The notes: generated by a model from the letters alone, not told the origin. DNA of 64,000 nucleotides from Bog-532 sp963830385 (GCA_963830385.1 CAWHMD010000005.1:1-64000); one strand, 5' to 3'; positions 1 to 8,854 are shown, numbered from the stretch's first letter. Numbers and translations are program-made.

Positions 1-1
1 A

Positions 2-1209
2 GTGCCGCATCAAGCTACGTTTGCCCGGTCGATGATGCGGCGGAGCCGCTGATCGTAGGCGTGGTTGTTCCGCCAGATGATGTACCGGCGGATCATGCTG
101 GCCTGTTCCTTGTGGCTGGCGTGGTCGGTCCCGTCCAGTGCGAAGTAGCGCAGGGCGGTGAACTGGGCCTCGATGCGGTTCAGCCAGGACGCGTTCGACG
201 GGGTGCAGGCGATTCCCACGTTGCTAGCCGCTGCCCAGTCACCGACGCGGCTGTCCCTGGCGGTGGTCAGATGGGGGCTGAAGTTGTCGCAGATGACCGC
301 GATCCGGACCTCAGGCGGGTAGAGGGAGCGCAGGTAGCGGCAGAACTCCAGGAACCGGGCCCGGGTCTTGCGGGGCTTGACGTGCCCGAACAGCTTGTCC
401 TCGCCCAGCTCGTAAGCCGCCAGCAGGTGCCGGACGCCTTCGGTGCGGTGGTAGGTCGCGCGCATCCGCCGCCGCGGGCTCCGGCCGGGGTCTTTGCTCC
501 TGCCGCTGACCGCGGCCCACTGCCGGCCGGGCCGGGGCTGCAGGTTCAGGGGGCCGAACTCGTCGACGCAGAAGATCACCGCCGGGTCCCCGTCCTGCGG
601 GGCGGCCTCGCGGCCGGCGATCGCGTACAGCTGCTCAACCCGGGCCTTCTTGGCTGCGTACTGCGGATCTTTCGAGGCCTTCCACGTTTTCAGCCGTTGA
701 AAGGTGACGCCTTCCTCGCGGAGCAGGATCCGGAGCCCCTCGTGGCTGATGTCGTCGACCACCCCCTCAGCCACCAGGAACTCCGCCAGCTTCGACAGGC
801 TCCAGGTGGAAAACGGCAGCCCGAAGTCAGCCGGGGCTGCCCGGGCGGTCTTCTTGATCTCCCGCCGCTGCGGGAGGGTGAACTTTGGCGGCCGGCCGCC
901 CTTGTACTTCGGGTACAGCGAGCTGAACCCGTCGGCGTTGAAGTTCCGGATCACGTCCCGGACCCGGTCCTCGCTGGTGAACGCCACTTTCGCGATCGCG
1001 GGTGCGTCCATGCCCTGCGCGGACAGCAGCACCATCTGCGCCCGCCGCCAGGTCACCACCGACCCGCTGCCCCGGCGGATGATCCGCACCAGCCGCCGGC
1101 CCTCATCGTCATCGATCTCGCGAACCCGCAGCCGCTCACTCACCCAGCCAGTCTCGACCATCAGCGCCTACGAGGAAACGACCCGGGCAAACCTAATCTG
1201 CTACGGCAC
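2..1209 (-). mobile_element. IS630-like insertion sequence
   Basis: The transposase gene is bracketed by an imperfect terminal inverted repeat of about 31 bp. The left end (2-32) and the reverse complement of the right end (1179-1209) share GTGCCG and GTTTGCCCGG blocks. The right end is followed by TA (1210-1211), and base 1 is A, as expected for a TA target duplication of the IS630/Tc1 type. The base before the window is not visible. The transposase stop codon lies inside the left repeat. The element looks complete. Confidence 0.85.
10..1161 (-). CDS. IS630 family DDE transposase
   Basis: This is a 383-residue transposase that would cut and paste its own element at TA sites. The N-terminal third has helix-turn-helix features (residues about 35-95, with a GGRPPKFTL linker). 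The catalytic core shows the IS630 order of acidic residues: Asp in CVDEFGPL, Asp in VICDNFSPH, and Glu in the NASWLNRIEAQF block near the C-terminus. No frameshift is seen, and length and motifs match an active enzyme. The reading frame runs into the left terminal repeat and stops there. ATG at 1161 was chosen; a GTG seven codons downstream is possible. It abuts a second, broken IS element on its right. Confidence 0.93.
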   Translation of the reverse strand: MVETGWVSERLRVREIDDDEGRRLVRIIRRGSGSVVTWRRAQMVLLSAQGMDAPAIAKVAFTSEDRVRDVIRNFNADGFSSLYPKYKGGRPPKFTLPQRREIKKTARAAPADFGLPFSTWSLSKLAEFLVAEGVVDDISHEGLRILLREEGVTFQRLKTWKASKDPQYAAKKARVEQLYAIAGREAAPQDGDPAVIFCVDEFGPLNLQPRPGRQWAAVSGRSKDPGRSPRRRMRATYHRTEGVRHLLAAYELGEDKLFGHVKPRKTRARFLEFCRYLRSLYPPEVRIAVICDNFSPHLTTARDSRVGDWAAASNVGIACTPSNASWLNRIEAQFTALRYFALDGTDHASHKEQASMIRRYIIWRNNHAYDQRLRRIIDRANVA

Positions 1210-1212
1210 TAG

Positions 1213-2214
1213 GGCGTGTCTTTTAGATCATGGAACCGGGTGCCGGAGCCAGATTCTGATTGAGGCGACGTCGATGGTGCCGCGCCAGACGAAGTCGCGC
1301 TTGTCGTACCGGGTCGCGACGGCGCGGTGCTGCCGCAGCTGGTTAAAAGCCCGCTCAACGGTATTGCGGTCCTTGTAGGCGATGGGGTCGAAGGCGGGTG
1401 GCCGGCCGCCGTTGCTGTGGCGCCGGACCCGGTTCCGGGCCTGGTCTGATGGCTGGGGGATGGTGGCTTTGATGCCGCGGCGGCGCAGGTGGGCACGGAT
1501 CGCGGCGCTGGAGTAAGCCCGATCGCCCAGCACCCGGCCCGGCCGGGTCCTGGCCCGGCCCGCCGCGGGGGCGGGCGATGGCCAGCTGGTCCATCAGCGG
1601 GCCGAGGGCCAGGGAGTCGTGGCGCTGCCCGGCGCTGGTGATCCGGGCCAGCGGCCGGCATTCCATCTCGGCGAGCAGGTGGATCTTGCTGGTCAGCCCG
1701 CCCCGGGAGCGGCCCAGCGTTTCCCGGTTCTTGTCATTCGATGCTGCCCCTGAGACGGATCGGGGCGCTCAGCTCCGCCGGCGCCAGCCGGGCCGGGTCC
1801 ACGTCGGCGGGCGGCTGGTGGCGGGCCCCCGCCGCGTGCTGGTGCGCCCGGACCACCGTGGCGTCCACCGCGACCGCCCAGTCCCGGGCTCCCTCATCAC
1901 AGCCGGCCCGCAGCGCGTCCAGGATCATCTCCCACGTGCCGTCCGCGGACCAGCGGCGATGCCGGTTATAGATCGTCTTCCAGTGCCCAAACCGCCCCGG
2001 CAGATCCCGCCACGGGCACCCGGCCCGGGTCCGGAAAAAGATCCCGTCCAGCACCAGCCGGTGATCGTTCCACCGGTGCCCCTGCCGCGGATGACGCGGC
2101 AGCAGCGGCTCCAGCCGCACCCACTCATCATCAGTCAGGTCATGCCGCTTCAGCTGATCCTCATCCACGGCCTAATCCAACCGAAACCGGCAACCAAGAT
2201 CTATGGGACACGCC
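1213..2214 (-). mobile_element. IS5-like insertion sequence, nested beside the IS630-like element
   Basis: The two ends carry matching inverted repeats. Left 1213-1220 is GGCGTGTC, and right 2207-2214 is its exact complement. Similarity continues imperfectly inward (an AGATC block on both sides). Each end is flanked by CTAG (1209-1212 and 2215-2218), which fits the YTAR target of IS5 relatives; a TA-only duplication cannot be excluded. The left CTAG overlaps the right end of the IS630-like element. Confidence 0.8.
1228..2168 (-). pseudogene. IS5 family transposase, three reading frames
   Basis: The coding sequence is split over three frames. The N-terminal part (2168 down to about 1740) has the usual IS5 opening with DDEWVRLEPLLP and a WNDHR..LDGIFF..R.G.PWRDLP block. 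The middle part carries NRETLGRSRGGLTSKIH and runs to about 1560. The C-terminal part (about 1565-1228) has VLGDRAYSSAAIR and the RNTVERAFNQLR block with the catalytic Glu. The first shift (near 1745) sits where IS427-type elements use programmed frameshifting. The second (near 1565-1580, in a G/C run) has no such precedent known to me and probably inactivates the gene. Confidence 0.85.
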
Positions 2215-2230
2215 CTAGCCGCCGGGCGAG

Positions 2231-3655
2231 CTAGCAACCGAGCGGGCGGCAGCGCCCGAGCTGGGTGGCCTGCTCGAAGGCGTGGCCGGCCTGCAGGACG
2301 GCGAAGTCGGCGTGGTGCGGGCCGACGATCTGCACGCCGATCGGGAGGCCGCCGGCGCTGAAGGCGGCCGGGACCGACAGAGCGGGGCAGCCGGTGACCG
2401 AGATCAGGTAGGCCGACCGCATCCAGTCCAGGTAGTCGGTCACCGGCACGCCGTTGATCTCGGCCGGGTACTCCAGCTCCACGTCGAACGGCAGCACCTG
2501 GCTGACCGGCAGCAGCACGATGTCGTAGCGGGTGAAGAACTGCCGGACGCGGTCGAACAGCACCGTGTGCAGTTCCTCGGCGCGGGCCAGGTCGCGGCCG
2601 GTCAGCGCCCGGCCCTGGGCGATGTTGTCGCGCAGCGTCGCCTTGAACTGGCCGGGCGACTGCTCCTCGAGCGCGCCCAGGGTCGCCTCGAAACTCCAGG
2701 CCCGCAGCGTGCGGAACACCTCGTCGGCCTCGCCGAGGTCGGGGCTGTCCTCGGTGATCTGGGCGCCGAGGCCGGCGAAGACCTGGGCCGCCGCACCGAC
2801 CGCAGCAGCCGCTTCCGGCTCGACCGGGAGCGTGCCGCCGAAGTCTGGGGAGAACGCCACCCGCAGCCGGCGCGGGTCCCAGCCCGGCCCGGCGTCGAGC
2901 GGCTCGGCGAACCGGGCGCCGGGGGTTTCCAGCGCGATCGGCGACCGCGGGTCCGGGCCGGCCTGCACCGACAGCAGCAGCGCGGCGTCGGCCACCGTGC
3001 GGGCCATCGGCCCGTGGACGTTCATCGTGCCCCAGCCGAGCAGCGCGGGCCAGGTGGGCACCCGGCCCGGCGACGGCCGGAACCCGACCACGTTGTTGAA
3101 CGAGGCCGGGTTGCGCAGCGAGCCACCCATGTCGCCGCCGTCCCCGATCGGGTGCATGCCGCAGGCCAGCGCGGCCGCGGTGCCGCCGCTGCTGCCGCCC
3201 GCCGACTTGGTGTGGTCGTACGGGTTCCGGGTCGCGCCGAACAGTGAGTTGAACGTGTGGGACCCGGCCCCGAACTCGGGCACGTTGGTCTTGCCGATGG
3301 CGATGACCCCCGCTCCCCCCATCCGCTCGATGACCAGGTCATCGTGCTCGGGCACGTAGTCCGCCAGCAGCGGAGACCCGTAGGTGGTGAGCAGCCCGGC
3401 CGTTTCGTGCACGTCCTTGTGGGCCACCGGCAGCCCGTGCAGCACCGGCAGCTCAGCGCCGGACGCGGCCAGCTCGTCGGCGGCGGCCGCGGCGGTCTCG
3501 GCCCGTTCCTGGTCGAGCGTGATCACGGCGTTGACCTCGGGGTTGAGCCGGGCGATCTGGTCCAGGTGGGCGGCCAGCACTTCCCGGGCCGAGACCTCCC
3601 GGCGGCCCAGCGCCGCCCGCAGCTCCCGTGCGGTCAGGAAACACAGCTCGGTCAT
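2231..3655 (-). CDS. amidase (amidase signature family)
   Basis: This 474-residue cytoplasmic hydrolase is predicted to cleave carboxylic or aryl amides. The amidase-signature triad is visible: Lys80 in VAHKDVHE, cis-Ser155 in the SAGGSSGG loop, and nucleophile Ser179 in GGDMGGSL. Length is typical for the family. The ATG at 3655 was chosen because GAGGAG lies 5-6 nt upstream; an open frame extends further to 3694 without a better signal. It lies directly beside the IS5-like element but is not disrupted by it. The substrate cannot be told from sequence. Confidence 0.9.
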   Translation of the reverse strand: MTELCFLTARELRAALGRREVSAREVLAAHLDQIARLNPEVNAVITLDQERAETAAAAADELAASGAELPVLHGLPVAHKDVHETAGLLTTYGSPLLADYVPEHDDLVIERMGGAGVIAIGKTNVPEFGAGSHTFNSLFGATRNPYDHTKSAGGSSGGTAAALACGMHPIGDGGDMGGSLRNPASFNNVVGFRPSPGRVPTWPALLGWGTMNVHGPMARTVADAALLLSVQAGPDPRSPIALETPGARFAEPLDAGPGWDPRRLRVAFSPDFGGTLPVEPEAAAAVGAAAQVFAGLGAQITEDSPDLGEADEVFRTLRAWSFEATLGALEEQSPGQFKATLRDNIAQGRALTGRDLARAEELHTVLFDRVRQFFTRYDIVLLPVSQVLPFDVELEYPAEINGVPVTDYLDWMRSAYLISVTGCPALSVPAAFSAGGLPIGVQIVGPHHADFAVLQAGHAFEQATQLGRCRPLGC

Positions 3656-3759
3656 CGGGCTCCTCGGGCGCGGTGGCGGGTGGTCTGCGATCACCTTAGG
3701 CCTGCTGGCTACGCCGGTGACTACGCGGTTTCCGTGATTCGGGCGGGCGGGGCCGTGGT

Positions 3760-3765
3760 TAGCGT
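3760..3765 (+). promoter_or_regulatory. -10 element TAGCGT, leaderless start
   Basis: TAGCGT lies exactly 6 nt before the ATG at 3772. No ribosome binding site is present, so the transcript probably begins at the start codon. Confidence 0.55.
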
Positions 3766-3771
3766 CGGGGC

Positions 3772-6700
3772 ATGCGGGTGGTGCTGCGTGGGCGGTCGGC
3801 CGAGATGGCCGCGGCGATCGGGCCGCTACGGCGGGCGATGCGAACCGGGCGGGGCGGGATGCTGCTGGTCACCGGGGAGCCCGGGATCGGCAAGAGCGCG
3901 CTGCCGGCGGCGGTGGCGGGCGAAGCGGGCACGCTCGGGTTCCGGGTCGGGGCGGCGGCGGTGGTGCGGCCGGCCCCGGGTGAGGCCGATCGGGCTGGCG
4001 GGGGGCGTGGGGTGGAGGCACTGCTGCTGGCGCTGCGCTCCGGGCCCGATCCGCTGCTGTCATCGGGTGAACTGGCCGAACTTTCCTCTCTCACGCCGGT
4101 GCTGCTGGCCGACCGGGCGGCCAGCCTGCTGGCGGACCGGGCGGGCGCCTCGCCGGTCCTGGTCGTGGTGGACGACCTGCAGTGGGCGGGCCCAGCCTGC
4201 CTGGCCACGCTGCAGGCGCTGGCCGGGCGGCTGGCCGGTCAGCCGGTGGTGTGGGCGCTGGGCAGCCGGCGCACCTCCCGGGACTTCCTGCGCGGGCTGG
4301 GCGAGGCCGGACCGCACGGCCTGCACACGCACTGGGTGCGGCCGGGACCGCTGGCCGGGCCGGACGTGACCGCGCTGGCCCGCGACCGGCTCGGGCACGA
4401 ACCGGACGGGGCGCTGCGGCACATGCTGGCCGGCAGCGGCGGCAACCCGCGGCTGATCGTCGAGGTCATCGAGGGGCTGGCGCAGGCCGCGGCCCGCGGC
4501 GAGCCCACCGACCGCATCCCGTCGGCGCTGGTCAGGACCGTGCGGCGGTTCATGACGAGGCTCGGCCAGGGTCCGCGGGAGGTGGCCGAGGTGGCCGCCG
4601 TGCTGGGCCGGCCGCTGTCGGCCGGCGAGGCCTGCGCGCTGCTGCCCGGCCAGGCCGAAGCCGACGTGGCCGGGAGCATCGATCGCGGCATCGCCGCTGG
4701 CCTGCTGAGTGAGTCCGGGCACGCGGTGCGGGTGCGCTTCGACCTGATCCGGGAGGCCATCTACGGGGACCTGCCTCCGGCTCGCCGGGCCGGCTTGCAC
4801 CTGCGGTGCGGCCGCTACCTGGCCGCCGCCGGTGATCCCCGGGCCGCCGCCGGCCACGACGCGGCCGCGCTGCGCGTCGCTGACCTGGCCCTGGCCCGCA
4901 CCGACGACCTCGCCGAACGGGCCACGCTGCAGGTCCTGGCCGCCCGCGCGCTGGCCACCCTCGGCCAGCCGGCCGGCGCGCTGGCCCGGATCCGGGCGGC
5001 CGGTCCCGGCGGTCCGCCGCGCGCGCGGGCCCAGCTGGCGGCCGCCGAGGCGCTGGCCCGGGCCCGCTCCGGCCCGGAAGCCGCGGCCCGGATGGCCGTG
5101 GTCCGCGCGCTGGCCGCCCGCCGGGCCGCCGCGGGACCGGGCACCGCCAGCGGCCCGGAGCCGGGCGCGGCCAGCGACGCGGGAGACAAGACCACCGAAC
5201 TCGTGGTCGCCCAGGCGCTGGCCGAAGTCAGCCGCCTGCACGGCCGGGCCGATGACGCGCTGCGCCACGCCCGTGCGCTGCGGCAGCTGGCCGGGGCGGA
5301 TCACCCCGCGTACCTGGCCGACGAGGTCCTGGCGCTGCAGCAGGCCGACCGGCTGACCGAGGCCGACCTGCTGCTCGGCACGGCCGGGCAGGCCGCCGGG
5401 GCCTGGCCCGGGCTGGTGGTCGCGCGGATCTGGCAGGAGCTGGCCCTCGGCCGGCTGGCCGAGGCCGAGGCCAGCGCGCTCGCGCTCGCGGAGCTGGGAC
5501 GCGCGCTCGGCCGACCCGCCGACCAGCTGGCCAAAGCGGCCGAGTTGGTCATCACCCGGCTGCGCGGGCCGGCGGGGGCCGGTCACAACGTTTTCAAAAT
5601 GGGGGAAGCGGACCACGACGAGGCCGCCCGCTGGCGGTCGGCGGTGCGCGCGGGGCGCGAGCAAGGGGCGGCGTGGCTGTGGCAGCCGGGGACGATGCGG
5701 CTGGCGGCCCAGCTGGGGCTGGCGGCCGGGGACCGGGACCTCGTGGAGGAAGCGGCGGCCGTGGCCGAGCTGGCGGCCGCCCGCAACCCGGGGATACCGG
5801 TGTTCGGCGGACTGGCCTGCCAGGTGCGCGGGGTGGCCCGCGGCGACGCCAGCCTGCTCGGGCGAGCCTGGAAGATCCTGCGGGCCAGCCCGCGGCCACT
5901 GGTGGCGGCCAGCGCGGCCCAGGACTACGGCGCCGCGCTGCTGACCGCGCCGGGCCCCGGGTCGCGGGCGGCCGGAGTGCGGCTGCTGGATCACGCGTGG
6001 GACGGGTTCGACCAGGCCGGAGCCGGGGCCGCGCGGTACGCGGTGGAGCGCACGCTGCGCCAGGCCGGGATCCGGCGGGCCAAGTGGACGGCCCGTCCGG
6101 CCGGGCCGGAGGGGCCCGGGCCGGGCTGGCACGCGCTCACCGACGCCGAGCTCAAGGTCGCCGAGCTGGTCAGCTCCGGGCATACCAACCGGTCGGCGGC
6201 CAGCCAGCTGGGCCTGTCCCCCAACACGGTCGGCACCCACGTGCGCTCCATCTTCAGCAAGCTGCACATTCAGTCCCGCGTCCAGCTGGCCAACCTGCGG
6301 CACCAGCAGCTGGCCGGGGCGGGCGCGGGAGTGGGGCTGGCCGCCGCGGCTCAGCCGCCGGCCAGGATCTTACGGGCGGTCTGGGCGATCTCGGCGTTGG
6401 TGAACGCGTGCCCGGCGATGCCCCAGCCGCCGTCCGGGGCCTCCGAGATCAGCACCCAGGTGCGGTCGGCCAGCGACGGATCACCGGCCGCGGCCGCGGT
6501 GATCTCGGTCATCTCCCGGACCACGCCAAGCTTCTTGTCCCGGTCCAGCACCCCGACCGGGGTCAGCACGGCGATCCGGACGTGGGTGTGGTCGCCGCTG
6601 GCGTTGCTGAGCGAATCCGGCGCCAGCTCGTGCACGAACGCGGCCGTGTTGTCGGCGAAGAACGGGATGTCCGGCACCGCCTCCCAGCGCATCATGCAGG

Positions 6701-6858
6701 CGGCCAGGTCCTGGGCCAGCTTGTGCTTGTCGCTGAACGTCCCGGTGGCGGCGGTGACATCGATCATCGGCATGGTGGTGGCTCCTCGGCTGCTCACTCG
6801 TGCGGTCAGCGGCAGCATGCCCCGGCACCGCCGACCGCCGCCTCACCCGAACAGGTGA
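3772..6858 (+). CDS. LuxR-type transcriptional regulator with AAA ATPase domain (LAL family)
   Basis: This is a large ATP-binding LuxR regulator that probably senses a ligand through its ATPase/TPR-like body and activates a target promoter. The P-loop is at residues 35-42 (GEPGIGKS), the Walker B aspartates at 134-135 (VVVDDLQW), and an Ala/Leu-rich helical middle fills about 340-780. A LuxR helix-turn-helix at about 785-845 starts LTDAELKVAELV and includes NRSAASQLGLSPNTVGTHV. LAL proteins normally end just after this HTH. Here the frame stays open for about 184 more residues, running antisense through the whole tautomerase gene to 6858. That tail has no recognisable domain and may be a run-on from a lost stop codon. 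Neighbours give no clear target. Confidence 0.85.
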   Translation: MRVVLRGRSAEMAAAIGPLRRAMRTGRGGMLLVTGEPGIGKSALPAAVAGEAGTLGFRVGAAAVVRPAPGEADRAGGGRGVEALLLALRSGPDPLLSSGELAELSSLTPVLLADRAASLLADRAGASPVLVVVDDLQWAGPACLATLQALAGRLAGQPVVWALGSRRTSRDFLRGLGEAGPHGLHTHWVRPGPLAGPDVTALARDRLGHEPDGALRHMLAGSGGNPRLIVEVIEGLAQAAARGEPTDRIPSALVRTVRRFMTRLGQGPREVAEVAAVLGRPLSAGEACALLPGQAEADVAGSIDRGIAAGLLSESGHAVRVRFDLIREAIYGDLPPARRAGLHLRCGRYLAAAGDPRAAAGHDAAALRVADLALARTDDLAERATLQVLAARALATLGQPAGALARIRAAGPGGPPRARAQLAAAEALARARSGPEAAARMAVVRALAARRAAAGPGTASGPEPGAASDAGDKTTELVVAQALAEVSRLHGRADDALRHARALRQLAGADHPAYLADEVLALQQADRLTEADLLLGTAGQAAGAWPGLVVARIWQELALGRLAEAEASALALAELGRALGRPADQLAKAAELVITRLRGPAGAGHNVFKMGEADHDEAARWRSAVRAGREQGAAWLWQPGTMRLAAQLGLAAGDRDLVEEAAAVAELAAARNPGIPVFGGLACQVRGVARGDASLLGRAWKILRASPRPLVAASAAQDYGAALLTAPGPGSRAAGVRLLDHAWDGFDQAGAGAARYAVERTLRQAGIRRAKWTARPAGPEGPGPGWHALTDAELKVAELVSSGHTNRSAASQLGLSPNTVGTHVRSIFSKLHIQSRVQLANLRHQQLAGAGAGVGLAAAAQPPARILRAVWAISALVNACPAMPQPPSGASEISTQVRSASDGSPAAAAVISVISRTTPSFLSRSSTPTGVSTAIRTWVWSPLALLSESGASSCTNAAVLSAKNGMSGTASQRIMQAARSWASLCLSLNVPVAAVTSIIGMVVAPRLLTRAVSGSMPRHRRPPPHPNR
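6351..6773 (-). CDS. tautomerase family protein (4-OT fold)
   Basis: A 140-residue protein starting MPMIDV. After Met removal, Pro1 would be the catalytic base, as in 4-oxalocrotonate tautomerase relatives. The C-terminal half (WVLISEAPDGGWGIAG) resembles the second beta-alpha-beta unit of longer, fused 4-OT homologues. ATG at 6773 is preceded by GAGGAG with 8 nt spacing. An upstream extension to 6818 would bury Pro1 and is rejected. The gene lies entirely antisense to the 3' extension of the LuxR regulator. Substrate unknown. Confidence 0.82.
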   Translation of the reverse strand: MPMIDVTAATGTFSDKHKLAQDLAACMMRWEAVPDIPFFADNTAAFVHELAPDSLSNASGDHTHVRIAVLTPVGVLDRDKKLGVVREMTEITAAAAGDPSLADRTWVLISEAPDGGWGIAGHAFTNAEIAQTARKILAGG

Positions 6859-6918
6859 GATACCCCCGCGAACCGGAGCCGGGTGGTGCGGCCCGGCCGG
6901 AATGTCGGTGGGTCGCGC

Positions 6919-6924
6919 TACCGT
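6919..6924 (+). promoter_or_regulatory. -10 element TACCGT, leaderless start
   Basis: TACCGT is 6 nt before the ATG at 6931, with no Shine-Dalgarno sequence between them. Confidence 0.55.
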
Positions 6925-6930
6925 CCTGGC

Positions 6931-7305
6931 ATGGATTGGAAACTTGAGCTGGTGTTCGTACCGGTCTCCGACGTGGACCGGGCCAAGTCGTTCTATGCCG
7001 ATCAGGTCGGTTTCCACGCCGACTACGACGAGCAGCCCTATGAGGGGCTCCGGTTCGTCCAGCTGACCCCGCCCGGGTCGGCCTGCTCGATCGCCATCGG
7101 CACCGGGCTGATCGATTCGGCGCCCGGATCGCTGCGCAACCTGCAGATCGTGGTCGACGACGTGACCGCCGCCCGCAAGCAGCTGGTCGAGCGGGGCGTC
7201 GATGCCAGCGAGGTCGACGTGCGGGAGTGGGGCTCGTTCGTGACGTTCGCCGACCCCGACGGCAACACCTGGGCGCTGCAGCAGCTGCCACCACGGGCTG
7301 GCTGA
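6931..7305 (+). CDS. VOC (glyoxalase/bleomycin resistance fold) protein
   Basis: A 124-residue single-module VOC protein. It begins with LELVFVPVSDVDRAKSFY, the usual first strand and helix, and ends with the paired motif FADPDGNTWALQQL. Such proteins bind a divalent metal through paired His/Glu residues, or bind small ligands without catalysis. Here the canonical first-strand His is replaced (VFVPVSD), so metal chemistry is uncertain. The start at 6931 is set by the leaderless-type -10 and by alignment; an open frame continues to 6883. It is transcribed alone. Confidence 0.85.
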   Translation: MDWKLELVFVPVSDVDRAKSFYADQVGFHADYDEQPYEGLRFVQLTPPGSACSIAIGTGLIDSAPGSLRNLQIVVDDVTAARKQLVERGVDASEVDVREWGSFVTFADPDGNTWALQQLPPRAG

Positions 7306-7417
7306 GCGCGATCGCTGAGCAGCAGCCGAGAGCGGCGCGGCTCACGTTAGGGAACCGCCTGCCCGGGCACATGCCGGTTTGGCATGCTTGATCACCGGAA
7401 CGGTGGAGGTAGCGGTC

Positions 7418-7900
7418 GTGGAAATCAAGATGGTGCTGTACCTCCCGCGTGATGCCGCGAGCGTCCCGGTGAGCCGTCAGGTGCTGGACGCCTGCCTGGA
7501 GACGCTGGGGGTCATCCCCGACACGCGCACGGACATCGCGCTGGCCCTGAGCGAAGCCTGCGCGAACGTGATCCAGCACGCCGACCCGGCCGACGAGTAC
7601 GAGGTGCTGGCCATGGCCAGCAACGGCCGGTGCGTGATCGAAGTGATCAACACGGCGCACCGGGACGCACCGGGCGCGGGCACCGACTCCGGTGCGGCGC
7701 CCGGTGGGCAGCCGTTCGCCCCGCCGTCCGGGCCGGTCTCGCCGACCGCCGAGCACGGCCGGGGCCTGCAGATCATCGACGCCGTGGCCGACAACGTACG
7801 GCTGACCCGGAACAACGCCGACGGCACGACCGTGCACTTCGAGAAAGAGCTGGACTGGGTGCCGGGTGCGACCGGCCGGCAGCTGTTCAGCGCGACCTGA
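7418..7900 (+). CDS. ATP-binding protein, RsbW/SpoIIAB-like anti-sigma kinase family
   Basis: A 160-residue GHKL ATPase of the HATPase_c_2 type, used in actinomycetes as anti-sigma factors or serine kinases in partner-switching. The N-box is seen at Glu46-x3-Asn50 (SEACANVIQHA), and the glycine-rich lid is EHGRGLQIIDAV near residue 115. A proline/glycine-rich insert (about residues 85-110) separates them. GTG at 7418 is preceded by GGTGGAGG with 8 nt spacing. There is no anti-anti-sigma gene next to it, so its partner is elsewhere. It ends 5 bp from the convergent hydrolase. Confidence 0.85.
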   Translation: MEIKMVLYLPRDAASVPVSRQVLDACLETLGVIPDTRTDIALALSEACANVIQHADPADEYEVLAMASNGRCVIEVINTAHRDAPGAGTDSGAAPGGQPFAPPSGPVSPTAEHGRGLQIIDAVADNVRLTRNNADGTTVHFEKELDWVPGATGRQLFSAT

Positions 7901-7905
7901 GCCGG

Positions 7906-8838
7906 TCAGGCGGCCCGGTACGGCTCGAGGAACGGGAGCAGGTAGTCCAGCAGGGCTTCGGGCTGCTCTTCGGGCAGGTAGTGGCCGCAGTTCTCGATCA
8001 CCACGCTGACCGGGTCGACCGCGATGATCTGGCCGATCTCGCCGACGCGGGGACCCAGGCTGCGGTCCCCGGCCAGCGTCAGCACCGGGATCGTGAGCGG
8101 CTGGGCCCGGCGGCGTTCGTTCTGGGCGATGATCTCGTCGATCGCGCGGTAGAACTCGAAGCTGGCCCGGAGCGCGTCGGCGCTGCGGGCGATCGTCTGC
8201 ACGTAGAAGCCGACCACCGCCTCCGGCAGCGGGACGGCCGCCTTGGCCGCGAACTGGTCGCCGAAGTACAGGTGCTCGCGGCCGCGGACCAGCTCCTCGT
8301 TCAGGCCGCGCTTGCGGTTGAAGGCGAAGTGCCAGAGCCGGTCGTTGGCCGCCTCCGGCCCCAGCAGCGGCGGCGACGGCGCCACCCCGGGGATGTTGGC
8401 CTCGGCCAGCACCAGCCGTTCGACCCGGCCCGGGTGATCGGCGGCCACCGCGTACGACGTCCACATGCCGACGTCGTGCCCGGCCAGCGCGAACCGGCGG
8501 TGCCCGAGCCGGTCCATCAGCGCGACCAGTTCGCGGGCCAGGGTGGCGGAGTCATAACCCCCGTGCGGGGCGTCGGAGACCCCGACGCCGCGCGGATCGA
8601 CCGCGATCACGTGGAAGTCCTGCGCCAGCCGGGGCATCACCAGGCGCCAGGCGTACCAGGTCTGCGGCCAGCCGCCGACCAGCAGCAGAGGCGGCCCGTC
8701 GCCGCCGGACACGATGTGCAGCCGCACGCCGTCCACGTCGACCAGGTGGCTCGCGAACGTGCCGGTGAAACCCGGCGGCAGCCAGGGGACACCGTGGACG
8801 GTGCCGAACCCGCGGACCGGCTCGCCGGGCTGTTCCAT
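7906..8838 (-). CDS. alpha/beta hydrolase, epoxide hydrolase-like
   Basis: A 310-residue alpha/beta hydrolase. The nucleophile elbow is GHDVGMW with Asp122, as in epoxide hydrolases and haloalkane dehalogenases. The oxyanion segment is GGWPQTWYAW, and the catalytic His is in ENCGHYLPEEQP. The acid residue is likely in the LTLAGDRSLG block. ATG at 8838 follows GGGAGG by 6 nt. It is divergent from another hydrolase gene with about 29 bp between start codons. Substrate unknown; epoxide hydrolysis is the best guess from the Asp nucleophile and the HGxP-like motif. Confidence 0.87.
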   Translation of the reverse strand: MEQPGEPVRGFGTVHGVPWLPPGFTGTFASHLVDVDGVRLHIVSGGDGPPLLLVGGWPQTWYAWRLVMPRLAQDFHVIAVDPRGVGVSDAPHGGYDSATLARELVALMDRLGHRRFALAGHDVGMWTSYAVAADHPGRVERLVLAEANIPGVAPSPPLLGPEAANDRLWHFAFNRKRGLNEELVRGREHLYFGDQFAAKAAVPLPEAVVGFYVQTIARSADALRASFEFYRAIDEIIAQNERRRAQPLTIPVLTLAGDRSLGPRVGEIGQIIAVDPVSVVIENCGHYLPEEQPEALLDYLLPFLEPYRAA

Positions 8839-8854
8839 TGCCTGCCTCCCGCAC

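Noticed and set aside
10..1212. Plus-strand open frame opposite the IS630-like transposase
   Set aside because: It is a shadow frame; the DDE motifs are all on the minus strand.
2282..3247. Plus-strand open frames opposite the amidase
   Set aside because: They mirror a gene with a full catalytic triad and lack any start signal.
3257..6303. Long open frames on both strands of the LuxR gene
   Set aside because: High GC leaves other frames open. They lack motifs, have poor third-position bias, and are shadows of the LuxR gene, apart from its own antisense tail.
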